Under the pieces are notes generated by a model. That model was not told the origin of the DNA. It was given only the letters and a program-made list of their open reading frames with translations, and searched no databases. A program made the translations under genes and the position numbers. DNA of 64,000 bases from RYN-230 sp963844695. GTDB taxonomy: Bacteria; Actinomycetota; Actinomycetes; Streptosporangiales; Streptosporangiaceae. Location: the NCBI GenBank assembly GCA_963844695.1, contig CAWJPL010000028.1, positions 768,752 to 832,751 of the forward strand, given 5' to 3'. Below, one piece after another: positions 33,922 to 43,393 of the stretch (the stretch's first letter is position 1; each line of letters opens with the position of its first letter).

Positions 33922-34518
33922 TCAGCCCCAGCTGCCACCGGCGCTGGAGCCGCTGGACGCGGCCGGCGCCGTCGAGGAGGAGCTGCCCGTGCTGGCCGCC
34001 GTGTCGGCGGCCGTGATCTTCGCGCCGGCCGGGGTGACCAGCCACCACTTCGCGCCGAAGCTGTCGCTGCCCTGGCCGTTGGTCTGGCCCGGGCCGGAGT
34101 CGCCGGCGAAGTAGTACAGCGGGTGACCGAGGTAGGTCACCTGCTTGGTTCCGTCCGACCGGGTGATCGTGCCCAGGTCAGCGGCCTTCGCGCCGTGGGC
34201 TGCGGTCACCTGGCCCATGCTCGTCACCGGAGGCCACGCCTGGGCGCACGCGCCCGAGCACATGGACTTGTTCATGCTGTCCGCGGCCCACAGGTACACG
34301 GCCCGTCCGGACGAATTGGTCAGGAACGGTGCCGCCGAACCAGCGTGGGACTCGATCACCGTCGCCGCCGTTGACCCGCTGCTTGCCGGCGTCCCGGCGG
34401 CCGTTGACCCGGTCGTTGACCCGGCCGCGGTGCCGCACGCCGCGGCCAGCAGTCCTGCGGCCACCGGAACGCCCAGCTTGACCGCCATCGGCAGCCGTTT
34501 CATCAGGGGCATGCTCAT
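33922..34518 (-). CDS. Lipoprotein with secreted repeat (PF03640-like)
   Basis: 198 residues. Type II signal peptide with lipobox LLAAAC, a Ser/Thr/Ala linker, then two copies of the secreted-repeat domain: AVYLWAADSMNKSMCSGACAQAWPPV and GHPLYYFAGDSGPGQTNGQGSDSFGAKWWLV. The C-terminus is Ser/Ala-rich. Such surface lipoproteins have been linked to electron transfer or metal handling, but the function is unproven. ATG at 34518 with GGAG about 9 nt upstream. First gene of the unit with the permease and four-TM protein. Confidence 0.85.
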   Translation of the reverse strand: MSMPLMKRLPMAVKLGVPVAAGLLAAACGTAAGSTTGSTAAGTPASSGSTAATVIESHAGSAAPFLTNSSGRAVYLWAADSMNKSMCSGACAQAWPPVTSMGQVTAAHGAKAADLGTITRSDGTKQVTYLGHPLYYFAGDSGPGQTNGQGSDSFGAKWWLVTPAGAKITAADTAASTGSSSSTAPAASSGSSAGGSWG

Positions 34519-35929
34519 CTTGCTCGTCTCCTCTTCCGGGCGGTGGACGCTCGCGCGTCAAGCGCCGCCCCTTCGTCACTTGCTTGCCGGAACCGAGTAC
34601 GGGCGGGACGCCTGGAGAGATTGGACCGCCGGGGTGACCTCCGTCACTCACGGTTCGCGTGGCCGGGCTGCGCGGGCGGAACTTCGCGCGGAACGGGCGC
34701 CGCGCGACGGCGTGCTGGTGGCTGACGCCCAGGTCCGGGGCGGCCTTGGGGACCGGGACGGTCGCGCACGGGAACGACGGGGGCCGGCGAGGCCACGAAC
34801 ATGGATGATCCCAGAAGTGACGACCAGTTCAGACTCAGCGCACCGGCCCGGCCGCAGGTCAGACGGGGAGATGGTGCCCAGGGGCGCAAAAGGAAGATCG
34901 CGGCTACCGGAGAAGAGGGAAAAATGACACGCAGCCGCCGGGGCGCCAGGCACCGTGGCGGCCGGACCGGGTTACGCCGCCTGCTCCGCGCCAGCCGGGC
35001 CTGCCGCGCAGCCTGGCCATTATCGTGCGCCGGCCGTGCACGAGCGGCCTGGTACCGCTCGCCGGCCTGAAGACCCGCAGGGCGACAGCCCAGCAGCAGC
35101 GGTGTGGTGGCAGTCATCGATGTCGACCCGCTATGAAGGCATCGCGAGGGAGATCGGCGGGCGTACACCGGCGACGGAGTGGCGTTGCTGGTCCTCACCG
35201 CCGCCATGCTGGCGCTGGCGGTGCGCCCGCTGCGATCCCGCCGCTGGCCGCGCTCGCGGCGATCAGCCTGCTGACCAGCGGCGCCATTCTGGCCACCTAC
35301 TCGAATATCCCGGTGCACAGCATCGGCCGCCATGACCAGAATACCTGAAGGTCGAGCTCCGGCGGGCCTGCCACTGGCTGACCGTGGGCTCAGCCGCCGT
35401 GCTCGCCGCCCGGCGGGTACCGGCCGGGCCCGCGCGCTGGCCGCGCTGCGCCGACCACGCGCGGCGGCGGGGGCGGACCGAAGCGCGCTGGGGCGTCCGA
35501 TCGCCGTTTCGCGTGGCCACCCTGATCGGGCTGGGCGCATGGCTGGCGGTGGCCCAGCAGGCCGGGGCGTCGGCGACGCGACCGCGGCCCGGGAAGTGAG
35601 CGCCACCCGCTTCGCCGAACAAGACATCGAGCGGATGCTGCCTCCCCAGCGGCTGGAGCGAGAGTCTGCGGGACGGAGTGTATGAGCAGGATACCACTCG
35701 CGGCGGCCGTGGGCGCTGCACGCCGGCGGAATGAGCCCGCGGTTAACCACCGGGCCGCACGGTACCGGAGGCCGCGGTATCCGTCGCCGGGCGGCCGATG
35801 CACAGCGGCGCGACCGTGCTCACCGGCGCACGCTGTCCTCGGCCGCCTCACGCCACGGCGATGTGACCGCGCTGCCTTAGGCCCTGTCCGGTTACGACTG
35901 CCCGGCTGACGACACGGCGGAGCCGTCCG
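34519..35929. other. 1.4-kb stretch without an intact gene
   Basis: No ORF here has a recognisable family or convincing start. One piece at about 35180-35348 (+), in two frames, reads like a small membrane protein: VALLVLTAAMLALAVRP then IPPLAALAAISLLTSGAILATYSNIPVHSIG to a stop at 35348. Another at about 35500-35600 (+) has one hydrophobic segment (FRVATLIGLGAWLAVAQQ). The region may be decayed or poorly sequenced; the 34.5-34.8 kb part must also carry the lipoprotein promoter. Confidence 0.4.
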
Positions 35930-36463
35930 TCAGGCGTTTGCGTAGGACAGGGTGACCACGCCGTTGCGGCGCTCAGTGACCGAGACCAGGCGCAGGTTCG
36001 TGCGCTGGCCGGGGCGCAGCAGCGTGGTCCCGCTGCCCACCACGACCGGGTTGACGACGAAGTTCAGCCTGTCGACGAGGCCGTGCTCGAGCAGCGTCTG
36101 GGCGAGCTGGCCGTAGCCGTAGATCATGAGATGCCTGTCCCCCTGCTCCTTGAGCTCCCGCACAGCGGCGACTGGGTCGCCAGGGATGATCCTCGTGTTG
36201 TTCCAGTCCGCCGCCGTCAAGGTGGAGGAGAAGACGTACTTGCGCATCTCGTTGATCCGCTCCAGGTACGGCCCGGAAGGCGACGACCAGGCGGGGGCGA
36301 AGTAGTCGTAGGTGTTCCTGCCCATCAGCATCGCGTCGCTGTCGAGCAGCGCCGCGAGCGACTCCTCGGCGGCCTGCTGGTCGAAGTAGTCCCCGGCCCA
36401 CGACTGCGGGTCACCATGGACACCGTCGAGTGAGACCAGGCTGCTCACGATCAGGTCGCGCAT
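35930..36463 (-). CDS. Dihydrofolate-reductase-like (RibD C-terminal) protein
   Basis: 177 residues. ATG at 36463 has GGGAGG just upstream (short 4-nt spacing); ATG at 36475 (MGGDMRDL) is an alternative. It begins RDLIVSSLVSLDGVHGDPQSW, has AMLMGRNTYDYFAPAW and KYVFSSTL, and ends with the family block LVDRLNFVVNPVVVGSGTTLL. Probably an NADPH-binding reductase with unknown substrate; a distant paralogue of the protein at 20898-21455. Apparently monocistronic. Confidence 0.87.
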   Translation of the reverse strand: MRDLIVSSLVSLDGVHGDPQSWAGDYFDQQAAEESLAALLDSDAMLMGRNTYDYFAPAWSSPSGPYLERINEMRKYVFSSTLTAADWNNTRIIPGDPVAAVRELKEQGDRHLMIYGYGQLAQTLLEHGLVDRLNFVVNPVVVGSGTTLLRPGQRTNLRLVSVTERRNGVVTLSYANA

Positions 36464-36609
36464 GTCGCCTCCCATAGCTGCTGCCGGGCTGGCTCCCGGG
36501 TCTGCGGTCGACATGAAGACCTGCGCGGCCGTCCGAAGTAATCGCGGCCAGGACCGTCTGCCCGCCGGACCGGTGTGCCGTCGTCGTGGGGTGGGCGCCG
36601 TGGGACGCC

Positions 36610-37101
36610 CTAGCCTGGTCCGGCCGTCCAGGTGATGGCTGGAGGCCGGATCCGGGCGCAGACCGGGTTTCCCCGGGCGTCTGTCAGCCGGACCCGGGCG
36701 ACCAGCGCGCACCCGGGGCGCATGGCGTCCTCGATCATTGCGGGCTCTACCTCGGCGAACCGGAGCTTGGCGCCGCGGAACATCCGCAGCGTCCCGTCAC
36801 CGGGCAGGTCGCCCCAGGCCAGGCCGAGGTGACGGTCGGTGCGGTCGCCTCGCACGAAGGGGCCGCTGAAGTCGAAGCCGTCCTCGCCGCGCCGCACGGT
36901 GACCGGTACTTCCCAGCGGGCCGACGGGGCGTCTCCTGGCACGGGCTCGGTCGCTAGCCAGGGATTGCCGGGCATGACGAGCGTCGGCCGCTCTGTCTTC
37001 CGGGTGTACAGCGCGACGTGAACGTTCCGGTGATCTGGCCCGTCAGGTTCCGGCTGGCAGGTGAGCCCGGGCAGGTCGAAGCCCTCGATGACTACGGTGA
37101 G
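36610..37101 (-). CDS. DUF5990 family protein (start codon not found)
   Basis: The recognisable domain runs from LTVVIEGFDLPGLTCQPEPDG (codons from 37101) through NVHVALYTRK and VPGDAPSARWEVPVTV to RLTDARGNPVCARIRPP and the stop at 36610, about 163 residues. The first ATG in frame is 36975, which would remove a third of the domain. Between it and the previous gene's stop at 37112 there is no ATG, GTG or TTG in frame, so the start is non-canonical or a base is wrong near 37095-37110. Function unknown. Follows the DUF5655 gene closely, probably in the same operon. Confidence 0.7.
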   Translation of the reverse strand, partial: LTVVIEGFDLPGLTCQPEPDGPDHRNVHVALYTRKTERPTLVMPGNPWLATEPVPGDAPSARWEVPVTVRRGEDGFDFSGPFVRGDRTDRHLGLAWGDLPGDGTLRMFRGAKLRFAEVEPAMIEDAMRPGCALVARVRLTDARGNPVCARIRPPAITWTAGPG

Positions 37102-37111
37102 CGGGCCGAGC

Positions 37112-37840
37112 TCAGCCGCCGGGCGGCGGGCCGGGCGCCGGGCCGGCGGCGGGCGCTGAGTTCTCGTCGTAGGCGCGCCGGAGCCAGCTCAGCACCTCAG
37201 CGTCGACGTCTTCCGCGGTGGCCAGGGGGATCCGCATGGTGGCCGCGCCGACACCGCCATTGGCGGCCAGCAGGCGGCCGCCGGGCCGCGCGTGGTCCAG
37301 TCGCAGGCCGAGGTCGACCCGCCGCTTGGTCGTCGCCTGCACCACGGCGAAGGTGCGGCGGGGGGTGACCAGGCTGACGAAGGTCTTGCGGGCCTGCACC
37401 GTCACCGGGCCCAGCGCCGGCACCGCCGCCAGCAGCGTGTCGAGAATGGCCCGCAGGCCGGGACGGTCCGCGTACTGGCCCGCGATCAGGCCGCCGGCCT
37501 CGGCGGGCAGGCGGGCCGGCGGCTCGCGCATCTCTTCCCGCGAAGCCGGCGGCGGGGGAGCAGCGCGCTCGCGGGCGGCCTGCCCGGCCTGATCCTGCGC
37601 AGCCGGCCCAGGCGGGCTGGCTTCGGCGCGCCGCCGTTCCGCCTCAGCCATGAGCCGGGGCCAGCTGGCGAAGCCGTACTCCCGGGCGACGGCCAGCTGG
37701 GCGGCCGACAGGGTGGCTGTTCCGGAGACCTGCTGGAGCCTCCGGGTTGCGCGGGCGTTGCCGCCCCGGGCGGCACGGTGCAGCTCGCGGGCCTGGCGGC
37801 GGAGCTGATCCCGGTCGGGACGGGCGGGAAGCTGGGACAT
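37112..37840 (-). CDS. DUF5655-domain protein with N-terminal ankyrin-like stub
   Basis: 242 residues. The N-terminus DQLRRQARELHRAARGGNARATRRL and LSAAQLAVAREYGFASWPRL is the helical pair often found at the start of actinobacterial ankyrin-repeat proteins. After an acidic/Pro-rich linker comes a DUF5655-like domain: LDTLLAAVPALGPVTVQARKTFVSLVTPRRTFAVVQATTKRRVDLGLRL. Ends in a Pro/Gly tail. Nucleic-acid or ligand binding has been suggested for this fold, but no function is established. Confidence 0.75.
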   Translation of the reverse strand: MSQLPARPDRDQLRRQARELHRAARGGNARATRRLQQVSGTATLSAAQLAVAREYGFASWPRLMAEAERRRAEASPPGPAAQDQAGQAARERAAPPPPASREEMREPPARLPAEAGGLIAGQYADRPGLRAILDTLLAAVPALGPVTVQARKTFVSLVTPRRTFAVVQATTKRRVDLGLRLDHARPGGRLLAANGGVGAATMRIPLATAEDVDAEVLSWLRRAYDENSAPAAGPAPGPPPGG

Positions 37841-38013
37841 GGCGCGTCTCCTCGCAGAGCCTGAGGTCCGCGTTTCCGGCTGGCCTCAAGACGACCCGGT
37901 GCTGTCCACGACACGTGCCTTGACCTGCGGAGGCGGACTCAGTCCTTCCCGCGGACCCGGCGGCGTCCTCCCGCGCCGCTCCCAAATTACCTCACGACCC
38001 TGGGGGGATCTGG

Positions 38014-38743
38014 TCAGGCACCGGGCGCCTGGCAGATCAGGCGGCGGGCGACCCGGACGCCGGGTCCGAGCCGGGCCAGGTGGGCGGCCAGGTCGTCGGC
38101 GGCGGCGTGGAGTGCCTCGTCGGTCAGGGGGCTGAGCGCGTCGAGGATGAACAGCGCGGTGGTGGTGTCGTCGCGCAGCTGGGTGCGGCGGGCCTGGCGC
38201 CAGTTCCAGCGCCGGCAGGTCACGCCGGCGTCGTCGCACCACACCACCTCGCCGGGGTCGGGACGCTCGGTCACGGGAACGCCGTCGGCCACGGTGTCGA
38301 AGGGCTCCTCGCCGGTGGCCCGGACCAGCCGCGGCGCACCGGCGTAGCGCAGCAGGTCCTCCCCGCCGAGCGGGAGCTGGTGCAGCACCGAGACCGCGTT
38401 GTAGAGGTCGGTGAGCCGGTTCACCCGGGGCAGCCCGGAGGCCGCCCGGCGCAGCAGCGCCTCCAGGCTGTTGCGGGTGCGCTGCGGCTTGGCGCCGAAC
38501 GCCCGGTACGCCTCGCGCCACGCCGCCACGTGCGGGAGCTGCTCCGGCGGCTGGTCGCGGAGCGCCTCAGCGGCGGCGGCCTCCGCCGCCTTGAGCAGCG
38601 CGTCGCTCGCCTGGTCGCCCGGACCCGGGACGATCCCGTCGGGCGGCCAGCAGCATGGCCCGGTAGTCGGGCCGCAGCGCGAACACCGCCGCGCCGACCT
38701 GGCCGCCGGCCAGGAACTCCTCAAGCATGGCCAGGTCAGGCAC
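38014..38743 (-). CDS. B3/B4-domain protein (tRNA-synthetase-like editing domain; frameshift)
   Basis: About 243 residues. GTG at 38743 has GGAGG 6 nt upstream. The N-terminus (LAMLEEFLAGGQVGAAVFALRPDYRAMLLAA) is in one frame; from about 38645 the rest continues in another: VAAWREAYRAFGAKPQRTRNSLEALLRR, VNRLTDLYNAVSVLHQLPLGGEDL, GEVVWCDDAGVTCRRWNWRQARRT. This is the stand-alone version of the B3/B4 domain of phenylalanyl-tRNA synthetase beta chain. Deacylation of mischarged tRNA has been proposed for such proteins. Confidence 0.82.
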
Positions 38744-38939
38744 CGCCAGCCTCCGATCGTGATCCCGGGCCTGTGCCCGGCTCGAAGACGGCCGGGGGAG
38801 ACTCACTCTAAGTGCATCTCCCGCTGCCGACGCCGCCGGCCGGCGGCCTGGCCGCCAGTTCCGCGCGGCACCGATGAGTCCGCCGGCCCGGCAGCGTCTC
38901 TACTGGGGAACCGCAGCCGGACGCACCTTGGAGGAAACT

Positions 38940-39628
38940 GTGACCACCAGCGCACTGCCGCCTGTCGTCAACGCCGGCACCTGGCAGCGCCAGCTCGACG
39001 CACTGCGCGCCCGGGAGAAGACCGCGACCCGGGAACTCGACGCGATCGCCGCGGAGCGGCGCCGGATGCCGATGGTCGAGATGCCCGACTACACCCTGGA
39101 CGGCGAAGAGGGGCCGGTCCGGCTAGCGGACATCTTCGACGGCAAGTCCCAGCTGATCGTCTACAACCACATGTGGTTTCCCGGCGAGGAGTGGCAGTGC
39201 CCGGGCTGCACCGGGTTCACCTCGCACTTCACCAGGCTGGACTTCCTGGACAGCTACGACGCCCGGTTCGTCATCGTCACCCAGGGCCCGATCGACGAGG
39301 CGCTGGCCTACAGGCGGCGCGTTGGGAACACAAATGACCTGGTACTCCAGCGGCGAACAGCCCATTCGGTGCCGACGTCGGCGCGCCGCCTGGCGGCGGG
39401 TTCGCGGTCAACGTGTTCTTGCGCGACGGCGACACCGTCTATCGCACCTGGCACACCAACGGCCGTGGCACCGAGCAGCTCAGTTACACCTTTGCCCTGA
39501 TCGACCTGCTGCCCTACGGGCGGCAGGAGGAGTGGCAGGACTCGCCCGAGGGCTGGCCGAAGTCGCCCACCTACAGCGGGTGGGGCAGCTCGCAGGACGT
39601 CGCCGCGGCCTACGGCCCGGATGCGTGA
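38940..39628 (+). CDS. DUF899 thioredoxin-like protein (two frame changes)
   Basis: About 229 residues. GTG at 38940 follows GGAGGA by 4-5 nt. Family features: RALREKTATRELDAIAAERRRMPMVE-type start (here DALRAREKTATRELDAIA), LADIFDGKSQLIVYNHMWF, the redox-type ECQ-like WQCPGCTGFTSHF, then FVIVTQGPIDEALAYRRR. Two frame changes at about 39315-39420 pass through MTWYSSGEQP and reach GFAVNVFLRDGDTVYRTWHTNGRG and YGRQEEWQDSPEGWP. Thioredoxin-fold, predicted thiol oxidoreductase. Confidence 0.85.
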
Positions 39629-39662
39629 CGCCGCCGGCGACCAGCCGTGACCTGGCCTCGGC

Positions 39663-41100
39663 TTACGCATGCTGCCCGGTGGCCACCCGCTCGGGCGGCG
39701 CGTCCTGGACCGGGCCTGGCCGGGGAGGCAGGGTCAGCCCGGTGAGGGCCGCGGCCAGGGCCAGGCCGGCCGCGGCCGCGATGGCGGGCGCGAACCCGTC
39801 GCTGAACGCGGCGGCCGAGGTGTAACCGCCAGCCGTGGCGAACACGGCGGCCAGGATGGCGACGCCGAACGCGCCGCCCAGCTGGCGCATCATGCTGAAG
39901 CTGCCCGAGGCCTTGCCGATGTCGCCGCGCGGGACCGAGCCGACCACGGCCCTGGTGACCGCGGGTATGGCCAGGCCGAGCCCGGCGCCGGAGATCACCA
40001 TCGGCGCGAGCAGCGCCGGGTAGGCCAGCGTGGGGGAGGCGACGACGGCGATCCAGCCGAACCCGGCGGCCTGCAGCAGCGACCCCGGAGACGACCAGCG
40101 GCCGCTCGCCGATCCGGTCGGCCAGCTTCCCGGCCTGCGGTGCGATCAGGAACGGCGCCACGCCCCAGGGCAGCAGCCGCAGCCCGGCGCCGAGCGGATC
40201 CTGGCCGAGGCCGACCTGCTGGAACTGGGCCATGAAGAAGACCGCCCCGGTGATCGACGCGTTCATCAGGAAGACCACGGCGTTGCCCGCGGAGAAGCCC
40301 CGGATGGCGAACAAGCGCATCGGCAGCATCGGCGCGCGGGCCCGCAGTTCCCAGCCGGTGAACGCCACGGCCGCCGCCGCGCCCGCCGCGAGCGCCCCGG
40401 CGACCTCGGGGCTGGCCCAGCCGGCCGAGCTGCCGCGCACCAGGCCCCACACCAGCCCCAGCGCCGCGCCGGTGCACAGCGCCACGCCGGGCAGGTCCAG
40501 TGGCGCGCGCGGCCCGTAACTCTCCTCCAGGTGGCGCAGCGCCAGCGGGATGGTGATCAGGGCGACCGGCACGTTCAGCCAGAAGATCCACGGCCAGGCG
40601 ATGCCCTGGGTGATCGCGCCGCCCAGTACCGGCCCCACCACGACCGCCAGGGCGGTCACCGAGCCGAAGATGCCCATCGCCCAGCCGCGCCGCTGCGGCG
40701 GGACGGCCGCGTTCAGCAGGGCCAGCGCCAGCGGCATGACCATCGCCGCGCCGACGCCCTGCACTGTGCGCGCCGTGATCAGCGCGCCGACCCCGGGCGC
40801 GAGCGCGCACGCCGCCGAGCCCGCGGCGAACACGCCCAGGCCGATAACGAAGACCCGCCGCCTGCCGAACCGGTCGCCCACGGCGGCCGCGGTCATCAGC
40901 AGCACCGCGAAGGCCAGGGTGTAGGCGTTGACCGTCCACTCCAGCTGCCCGATCGAGGCGCCCAGGTCGCGGCGGATCGTGTTCAGCGCGGTCGCGACGA
41001 CCAGCAGGTCCAGCACGACCATGAACGACGCCACCGACGCCAGCGCCAGGGCCCAGCCCTGGGCGCGGGTCATGGCGTCCTGCCTGCTCGCGGTGTTCAC
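39663..41100 (-). CDS. DHA2-type MFS drug transporter (one frameshift)
   Basis: About 478 residues of the EmrB/QacA-like major facilitator group, proton-coupled export of toxic compounds. Motif A is GDRFGRRRVFVIGLG, motif B region TARTVQGVGAAMVMPLALALL, motif C ALAVVVGPVLGGAI; WPWIFWLNVPVALI is typical of DHA2. The frame changes at about 40085; the last helices (LAYPALLAPMVISGAGLGLAIPAV and MMRQLGGAFGVAILAAVFA) end at 39663. GTG at 41100 has GGAGG 4 nt upstream. Divergent from the next ECF sigma gene, 125-130 bp apart, so they may be functionally linked. Confidence 0.88.
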
Positions 41101-41230
41101 GTGTCCTCCAGTTTGGGGTTGTGATGCTTGCTGCTGATTGAGACCCCGCAGGCGCCGCGAAGTGGCCGGTGAGTTTCCGGCCTGGCTGGTGTCGTTCTAT
41201 TGAGGACCCGGCGGAGGGGAGGATGTGATC

Positions 41231-42244
41231 GTGACCACGACAGCGCTGGCCCGCGCCCGGGCGGGCGATGGGGAGGCGTTCCGCGAGCTCACCGACCCGC
41301 ACCGGCGCGAGCTGCAGCTGCACTGTTACCGGATCCTCGGCTCAGTCCAGGACGCCGAGGACGTCATGCAGGAAACGCTGCTGGCCGCGTGGCGCGGGCT
41401 GGGCCAGTTCGAGGGACGCGCCTCGCTGCGCACCTGGCTGTACAAGATCGCGACCAACCGGTGCCTGAACGCGCTGCGCGACACCGGCCGCCGCCCGGCT
41501 GCCGCGGCCAGGTACCAGTGGCCTGCGCCTCCGCCAGAACCCACCCGCCGGACCGAGCCGCTGTGGCTGCAGCCCTACCCCGATGCGCTGCTCGAAGACC
41601 TGCCCGATAACGCCCCCGGTCCCGAAGCACGCTACGAGACCAGGGAAGCGGTGGCGCTGGCGTTCGTGGCCGGGCTGCAGCGCCTGCCGCCCCGCCAGCG
41701 CGCCGTCCTGGTGCTGCGCGACGTGCTCGGCTACCCGGCGGCGCAGGCCGCCGGCCTGCTCGAAGTCACCGAGGTGTCGGTGAACAGCGCCCTGCAGCGG
41801 GCCCGGGCCACGCTCGCCGCCCAGCTTCCTCCGGCAGGCCGCGACAGCGCGCCCGCGCCGCGGTCGGCCCGGGAGCGCGAGCTCACCAGCCGGTTCGCGG
41901 ACGCGTTCGAGGCTGCCGACACCGACCGCCTGGTGGCCCTGCTCACCGAGGACGCGTGGCTGACGATGCCGCCCGAGCCGCTGGAATACCAGGGCCACGC
42001 CGCGATCGCCGGGTTCTTCCAGACCCGGCCCTTCTGGGGGGCCCGGGTGCCCCGGCTTGTCCCCACCCGCGCCAGCGACCAGCCCGCGTTCTGCTACTAC
42101 CGCACCGAGCCGCACGCGCCGGTCGCGTACGCCCATAGCCTCGTCGTGCTCACGCTGGCCGGCGACAAGATCTGCGCCATCACCCGGTTCAGCGACAACG
42201 GCCTGTTCCGCCACTTCGGGCTGCCCCCGACCCTGCCGGGCTGA
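41231..42244 (+). CDS. ECF sigma factor, SigX5/TIGR02960-like
   Basis: 337 residues. Region 2: HRRELQLHCYRILGSVQDAEDVMQETLLAAWRGL; linker WLQPYPDALLEDLPD; region 4: LPPRQRAVLVLRDVLGYPAAQAAGLLEVTEVSVNSALQRAR; then a SnoaL-like C-terminal domain (LTSRFADAFEAADTDRLVALLTEDA). GTG at 41231 sits 8 nt from the GGGGAGG site; GTG at 41225 is an alternative with too short spacing. A close relative of the factor at 19873. Convergent with the ECF41 gene. Confidence 0.9.
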   Translation: MTTTALARARAGDGEAFRELTDPHRRELQLHCYRILGSVQDAEDVMQETLLAAWRGLGQFEGRASLRTWLYKIATNRCLNALRDTGRRPAAAARYQWPAPPPEPTRRTEPLWLQPYPDALLEDLPDNAPGPEARYETREAVALAFVAGLQRLPPRQRAVLVLRDVLGYPAAQAAGLLEVTEVSVNSALQRARATLAAQLPPAGRDSAPAPRSARERELTSRFADAFEAADTDRLVALLTEDAWLTMPPEPLEYQGHAAIAGFFQTRPFWGARVPRLVPTRASDQPAFCYYRTEPHAPVAYAHSLVVLTLAGDKICAITRFSDNGLFRHFGLPPTLPG

Positions 42245-42254
42245 CCGGAAACAC

Positions 42255-43193
42255 TCAGCGGCTCACCGCGGTCTCCCGCTCGACCCGCGACAGCTTCTCA
42301 GGATTGCGCACGACGTAGAGGCCGGTGATCAGGCCGTCGTCGATCTGCATCGCCACGAGGCTTTCGATCTCCCCGCTGAGCCGGATGATCAGGGCCGGAC
42401 GGCCGTTGATCTGCACCGGTTCGACCGACACCTCGCCGCCGATCCGGGGCACGCCGACAGCCAGGAAGCGAGCCACCCGGCCGGCCCCCACGATGGGACG
42501 CACCGCAGCCCGCTTGACTCCGCCGCCGTCAGTCAGCAGGACGATGTCCGGCGCGAGCATGTCGAGCAGGTTCTGCAGATCACCCGTCTCGATCGCCCGC
42601 TGGAACGCTTCGAGCGCGCCGCGGGTCTCGGCTGCGGAAACGACCCCGCGCGGCCGCCGCGCCGCGACGTGGGCCCGGGCCCGGTGAGCGATCTGGCGGA
42701 CCGCAGCGGGGCTCTTGGCCACGGCTTCGCCGATCTCGTCATACTCCAGGCCGAACACGTCGCGCAGCACGAACACCGCCCGCTCGGTCGGCGTGAGCGT
42801 CTCCAGCACCAGCAGCATCGCCATCGAGACGCTGTCGGCCAGTTCGACGTCCTCAGCCACGTCGGGCGCGGTCAGCAGCGGCTCGGGCAGCCAGGGGCCG
42901 ACGTAGGACTCCTTGCGCCGGCGCAGCGTACGCAGCCGGCTCAGCGCCTGGCGGGTGGTGATCCGGACCAGGTAGGCACGCTGATCCCGCACGGTGCCTA
43001 GCTCGACGCCCGCCCACCGCAACCAGGTCTCCTGCAGGACGTCCTCGGCGTCGGCGGCCGAGCCGAGCATCTCGTAGGCGACGGTGAACAGCAGGTTGCG
43101 GTGGGCGACGAACGCCTCGGTGGCGGAGTCCATCCGGCCGCCCTGGGCAAGTGGCCCGGCTGGGCCCGTGGTTGGCTCGCTGTGCTCGCTCAT
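42255..43193 (-). CDS. ECF41 sigma factor with SnoaL-like C-terminal domain
   Basis: 312 residues. ATG at 43193 with AGGAG 6 nt upstream. Region 2: HRNLLFTVAYEMLGSAADAEDVLQETWLRW; region 4: LTPTERAVFVLRDVFGLEYDEIGEAVAKSPAAVRQIAHRAR. The fused domain has the ECF41 signatures DGGG (LLTDGGGVKR) and NPEKL near the C-terminus. Divergent from a carboxymuconolactone-decarboxylase gene, the classic ECF41 target, and preceded by a perfect ECF41 promoter, so it probably activates its own transcription. Confidence 0.93.
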   Translation of the reverse strand: MSEHSEPTTGPAGPLAQGGRMDSATEAFVAHRNLLFTVAYEMLGSAADAEDVLQETWLRWAGVELGTVRDQRAYLVRITTRQALSRLRTLRRRKESYVGPWLPEPLLTAPDVAEDVELADSVSMAMLLVLETLTPTERAVFVLRDVFGLEYDEIGEAVAKSPAAVRQIAHRARAHVAARRPRGVVSAAETRGALEAFQRAIETGDLQNLLDMLAPDIVLLTDGGGVKRAAVRPIVGAGRVARFLAVGVPRIGGEVSVEPVQINGRPALIIRLSGEIESLVAMQIDDGLITGLYVVRNPEKLSRVERETAVSR

Positions 43194-43237
43194 AGCTGGC
43201 TCCTGCCCGTCCGCTCTCGACTGTGCCACACGCACAA

Positions 43238-43264
43238 GACGCCGGCCCGCACCGCTTTGTGACA
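43238..43264 (-). promoter_or_regulatory. ECF41-type promoter for the sigma gene
   Basis: Read on the minus strand: TGTCACA (43264-43258), exactly 16 nt, CGTC (43241-43238). The sigma ATG is 45 nt downstream. Identical in design to the promoter at 7932-7958. Confidence 0.85.
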
Positions 43265-43298
43265 GCCACGGCCGGTGCGGCACGTCACATCGCCGCGG

Positions 43299-43326
43299 TG
43301 TCACAGGGACCGGGTCGGCCGGCATC
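43299..43326 (+). promoter_or_regulatory. Degenerate ECF41-type promoter for the CMD gene
   Basis: TGTCACA at 43299-43305, 17 nt, then CATC at 43323-43326, one spacer base longer and one base off the CGTC consensus. It lies 68 nt before the carboxymuconolactone-decarboxylase ATG, back to back with the perfect promoter of the sigma gene. Confidence 0.5.
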
Positions 43327-43393
43327 TCCATGTTCGTAAGGGCGCCGCGCGAACGATCCGCGCGGCGCGCGACTCCACGAGTGAGACGACGTC

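Noticed and set aside
34644..35750. 368-residue minus-strand frame
   Set aside because: Arg/Pro/Ala-rich composition, no motifs, no ribosome site; treated as a region without an intact gene.
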